DNA of 64,000 bases from Mycolicibacterium sp. TUM20985. Its GTDB lineage: Bacteria; Actinomycetota; Actinomycetes; Mycobacteriales; Mycobacteriaceae. The translations under genes were made by a program, and so were the position numbers. The stretch spans positions 3,968,001-4,032,000 of the forward strand of contig NZ_AP027291.1 of assembly GCF_030295745.1 (NCBI RefSeq), written 5' to 3'. This document shows, piece after piece, positions 61,287-64,000 of this stretch. Numbering within the stretch: the first letter of the stretch is position 1; each line of letters opens with the position of its first letter. The notes beneath the pieces are model-generated. The model was not told the origin of the DNA. It worked only from the letters and a program-made list of their open reading frames with translations, and searched no databases.

Positions 61287-61313
61287 TTAATGCCGACGTC
61301 GGCATTAAAAGTC
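61282..61313. repeat. 32-bp perfect palindrome at right RIT junction
   Basis: Two 16-bp halves, GACTTTTAATGCCGAC and its exact complement, head to head. It places two further TGCCGAC motifs outside the inverted repeat and ends in the AAGTC target copy. No equivalent palindrome exists at the left end. Confidence 0.85.
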
Positions 61314-61724
61314 CCCGACATACTTCGTGTTCACCGCCGCGGAGGTGAAGTCGCGGCTCAGCAGATCGGGCACCTTCTGGTTCGCCGGGTCGGCCACGGT
61401 GGTCCTCACCCGTCGCCGACGGCGGTAGCCGGTGATCCCCGCGGTGCGCATCACCCGGGCCACCCGCTTGTGGTTGACCCGCTCCGCCTCGGGGGCACCG
61501 TCGTTGAGCTCGGCGGTGATCCGCGGCGCACCGTAGGTGGTGTCGGTGGTGTGCACCGCTCGAATGCGCTGCGCAAGTTTGTCATCGGCCACTATTCGTG
61601 CCGTGCGGGTCACGGCGGCGTTGACCCAGGCGTAGAACGACGACCGAGCGACGTCGACGATCTGACATAGCCACTTCACCTCAAAGGTGTCGGAGTGGTC
61701 GGCAACGAACTGGAAGCGGCTCAC
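61305..61724 (-). pseudogene. IS3 orfB transposase, N-terminal part
   Basis: N-terminal ~135 codons of orfB (HTH-like CQIVDVARSSFYAWVNAAVT, then YGAPRITAEL) up to NTKYVGD, where the RIT element cuts the gene. GTG at 61724 overlaps the orfA stop (GTGA). Confidence 0.85.
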
Positions 61725-62047
61725 CAGTTCGTCTCCCCGGCGAAATATTTCGCCGCCGCCCTCAGGATGTCGCGTTCGGTGTTCAGCTTCACCGATTCGA
61801 CTTCCAGTTCGCGGACCCGCGCTCGCAGCCGGATGGCCTCCTGCTCGGGAGTTTCGGCCGGGCCGGGCGGCGCCTCGGTGTGGCCCCGCCTGCGGATCGC
61901 GACACCCGCGGTTCTGAGCCAGGCCGACAGGGAGCCGTGCGCGATACCGAGATCGCTGGCGATCTGGGCGACCGTGGCGCCCTCGGTCACGCGATACAGC
62001 TCGACTGCATCGCTACGAAACTCTTCGGAGTAATTTTTCCTTGCCAT
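61721..62047 (-). CDS. IS3 orfA (transposase HTH subunit)
   Basis: A 108-residue orfA with helix-turn-helix (GATVAQIASDLGIAHGSLSA) and a C-terminal leucine-zipper-like coil (LRARVRELEVESVKLNTERD). Intact, but without functional orfB the element cannot move on its own. Confidence 0.9.
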   Translation of the reverse strand: MARKNYSEEFRSDAVELYRVTEGATVAQIASDLGIAHGSLSAWLRTAGVAIRRRGHTEAPPGPAETPEQEAIRLRARVRELEVESVKLNTERDILRAAAKYFAGETNW

Positions 62048-62059
62048 CGCGGTGGATCA

Positions 62060-63325
62060 TCTCGCTTCCCCCGGCTGAAATCCGGGATCAAGCGTGTCCA
62101 ACACGCGGGGCGAAGGCCCGTCGGTGTATCGCGATCCTCGGGGGCGAACTGGGCGCGTGGGCACAAGGTCTACCGCAGCGGCGTGGTGGTCGGGTTCGTC
62201 GCGCCGTTGGATCGGCTGGCGGTCCGTCAGATCAGTTCGCGGTACCTGTCTCAAGACGAGCGCATCGAGATCGCCGATCTGCGTCAGTCCGGGCTGAGCC
62301 TGCGGGCGATCGCCAGTCGGCTCGGACGTTCGCCATCGACGATCTCGCGGGAGCTTCGGCGCAACGCTATCGCCGGTCGCGGGTACCGCCCCTTTGATGC
62401 GCATCGCCGAGCCACTGCGCGGCGGGAGCGTCACCACCGGCGTCGGGTCGACATCAGCGATCGACTTGGCGCGCTGGTCGCCGAGCTGCTCCTGCAGCGG
62501 TGGAGCCCGCAGCAGGTCAGCCGACATCTCCGATCGCGCTTCGCCGACGACCCGACGATGCGGTTGTGTCATGAGAGCATCTATCAGGCTGTGTACCAAC
62601 CTAATTCACGGTTCCTGTGACCCTCGCGGCTAGCACCGCACCGTCGTTCACCGCGGCGTACCGGTCGTGACCATCGGCGTGCCCACCAGTGTCAGCAGCG
62701 TCGGCGACCACGCTTTCAGCAGCCAATGCTCACCATCCACGACCGGCCGTTCCTGTTCGACGACCGATCCGAGGCCGGGCACTGGGAGGGAGGTCTCATC
62801 ATCGGCAATGACCACAGCTCGGCGATCGGCACACTGGTCGAGCGCCAAACCCGAATGGTGCGACTGGTGCACCTACCGCGCAGTGACTCCGACTCCCTGC
62901 ATGCGGCCCTGGTGGCCCGCATGCAGGATCTGCCACCGGCACTGTTGCGGTCCATCACCTGGGACCAGGGCACCGAGATGGCCCGCCACCTCACTACCGC
63001 CGCCGAGCTCGGAGCACCCGTGTACTTCTGCGACTCCCATTCACCTTGGCAACGCGGCACGAACGAGAACACCAACGGCCTGTTGCGTGACTACTTCCCC
63101 AAGGGCGTGACCCTCATCAACCATCCGCCATCGCGTCTCCTGGCGGTCGAACGCGAACTCAACCACCGTCCCCGCATGGTCCTCCAAGACCGTTGCCCCG
63201 CCGATCTATTCGTTTATCTTCAAATAGTTCGTGATGTTGCGACGTTGACTAGAACCCACCAAGTCGACACGGGGTTATCTTTCAGGCGTCGCCGACAATC
63301 TTCGCCGAGTCGGCGCTTCCGATGA
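62060..63325 (+). pseudogene. IS30-family transposase, truncated with in-frame stop
   Basis: One continuous frame with a stop at 62618-62620. The first part has the IS30 HTH (SLRAIASRLGRSPSTISREL); the second the catalytic core (SITWDQGTEMARHL, GTNENTNGLLRDYFPKG). The first catalytic Asp is Gly (HWEGGLIIG). The 5' end is cut by IS3 at 62059 and the 3' end diverges near 63215; the IS30 terminal repeat follows near 63238-63260. Dead. Confidence 0.75.
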
Positions 63326-64000
63326 GTCGTTCCTTCAGTCTGGATCGGTCGCCCGAAGACCTGCGCGACGACGCGAACCTGCCGAAGTTTGGCGTTCTGG
63401 ACTGGGTCAAGCAGGTCGCACGATCGAAGATGCTCCGTCCCGACCTGGGCCCCTACGGGTGGTTCAAGGTCCTCGATGACTACATCGAAAACCGTCGGGA
63501 GGAAGCCGACGGGGTGCCCGACTCGGAGCTAGGCCGTTTCTCCGACGACGAGCTGATCCACTACACCGAGCAGCAGATCATCTTCGAGGAGCTGTACAAC
63601 CGTGACGTCTGCTTCCCCGGATTCTTCATGCTGTGCCGCGACTCGATGGCGGCCCTTGGGCAGATCGTGAATCAGTGGTACACCGGTGACAACGAGCACG
63701 CCTTCACCCACCTGGTCACCGGGACCCCGGAGGCCACCTGGACGGTCCGTGAGCACATCGCACTGTGGAGGCTCGCCACTCACATCCGCGAGAACGCCGA
63801 GCTGTCATCGGCTTTCGAGACCCGCTCCGGTGGCGAGTTCTTTGACTACGCCGCCAAACTGGAATCCGCCACGGAGTTCACCGCCGGAATCGAGATGTCG
63901 GGCCACCGTGGCCACGCCGACCGCGACATCTACTACACCCGCTACGCCGAGGACCCCGCGGTCCTCTATTCTGCGCTCGCCTCGCACCTGAAGTCCGACG
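63322..64000 (+). CDS. PEP-utilising-enzyme-like protein, N-terminal part (runs off window)
   Basis: ATG at 63322 opens a frame to the window end (226 codons) with coding character throughout (FFMLCRDSMAALGQIVNQWY; TVREHIALWRLATHIREN; GHRGHADRDIYYTRYAEDP). The GHRG segment resembles the C-terminal helical part of proteins related to PEP synthase/pyruvate-phosphate dikinase 'mobile domain' enzymes. No ribosome site is clear at the ATG, so the 5' end may have been cut at the IS30 boundary. Family assignment is tentative. Confidence 0.5.
   Translation, partial: MSRSFSLDRSPEDLRDDANLPKFGVLDWVKQVARSKMLRPDLGPYGWFKVLDDYIENRREEADGVPDSELGRFSDDELIHYTEQQIIFEELYNRDVCFPGFFMLCRDSMAALGQIVNQWYTGDNEHAFTHLVTGTPEATWTVREHIALWRLATHIRENAELSSAFETRSGGEFFDYAAKLESATEFTAGIEMSGHRGHADRDIYYTRYAEDPAVLYSALASHLKSD

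Larger units (their letters stand above)
57914..61308 (+). mobile_element. RIT (recombinase-in-trio) element
   Basis: Three overlapping tyrosine recombinase genes on the plus strand, flanked by a 5-bp direct repeat, AAGTC (57909-57913 and 61309-61313), that is present once in the reconstructed target. Near-perfect inverted repeats of at least 35 bp (57909-57943 and 61252-61286, extending inward to ~46 bp with two mismatches) carry repeats of TTATGCCGAC/ATATGCCGAC. The target was the codon for the first catalytic Asp of IS3 orfB. The first recombinase gene is frameshifted. Confidence 0.88.
57364..62059 (-). mobile_element. IS3-family insertion sequence, split by a RIT element
   Basis: Ends with imperfect inverted repeats TGAATCACCC (57364-57373) and, at the right, the complement of TGATCCACCGC (62049-62059). 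It carries orfA and orfB on the minus strand; orfB is interrupted by the RIT insertion 57914-61308. Left neighbour is an IS630 remnant, right neighbour a truncated IS30, with no target duplication visible. Confidence 0.75.

Noticed and set aside
57914..61308. TGCCGAC repeats considered as a CRISPR-like array
   Set aside because: Copies are short, irregularly spaced and inverted at element ends, with recombinase genes between; no cas genes or regular spacers.
1..64000. tRNA, rRNA, riboswitch or CRISPR features
   Set aside because: None recognised; tRNA detection by eye is limited, and a covariance-model scan would be needed to exclude small RNAs.

Overview
The window is high-GC actinobacterial DNA, best explained as a chromosome segment of a fast-growing environmental Mycobacterium (Mycolicibacterium). 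The evidence is the gene content: many acyl-CoA dehydrogenase, thiolase, crotonase and TetR modules; a DcpA/MoeY locus like M. tuberculosis Rv1354c/Rv1355c; and the smtB-zur pair with a cysteine-free ribosomal protein cluster arranged as in M. smegmatis. No rRNA, tRNA or CRISPR array was seen.

Region 1 (1-9741) is lipid or CoA-thioester catabolism. It holds a crotonase/aldolase-like/molybdo-oxidoreductase operon, a thiolase, and an SDR-thiolase-acyl-CoA dehydrogenase-GntR operon divergent from another acyl-CoA dehydrogenase and followed by a MaoC hydratase. Region 2 (about 9.7-15.8 kb) is a GNAT-MoeY-DcpA operon behind a strong leader hairpin, plus a FAD enzyme. Region 3 (16.4-21.3 kb) is a TetR gene and an acyl-CoA dehydrogenase cut short at a tyrosine-recombinase/HTH/zinc-ribbon element. 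Region 4 (21.4-30.8 kb) is a zinc-starvation island: permease pair, zinc-free S18/S14/L33/L28, Mrf-like protein, L31 type B, a COG0523 GTPase, smtB-zur and znuBC. Its 5' end (WD40 gene and presumably znuA) is cut off by an IS630 copy.

Region 5 (30.8-40.0 kb) lies between two apparently identical, oppositely oriented 1,148-bp IS630 elements and carries TetR-controlled fatty acid genes, including a FadE34-like fused dehydrogenase. Region 6 (40.3-44.4 kb) is an acyl-CoA dehydrogenase pair facing a crotonase-hydrolase operon. A palindrome, AACGATCGTT, recurs upstream of these two operons and of the TetR gene at 31.9-32.6 kb, suggesting one regulon.

Region 7 (44.6-63.3 kb) is an accessory, decaying island: truncated genes, an Xre/RES toxin-antitoxin pair, a double-HTH TetR regulator, an HXXEE-DUF385 fusion, IS256, a SigJ-like ECF41 sigma factor next to an oxidoreductase gene with an inverted internal segment, and a nest of mobile elements. 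In that nest an IS3 element lies between an IS630-type remnant and a dead IS30, and is itself split by a RIT (recombinase-in-trio) element with long inverted repeats, many copies of a TGCCGAC motif and a 5-bp target duplication. The window ends in a partial PEP-utilising-enzyme-like gene.
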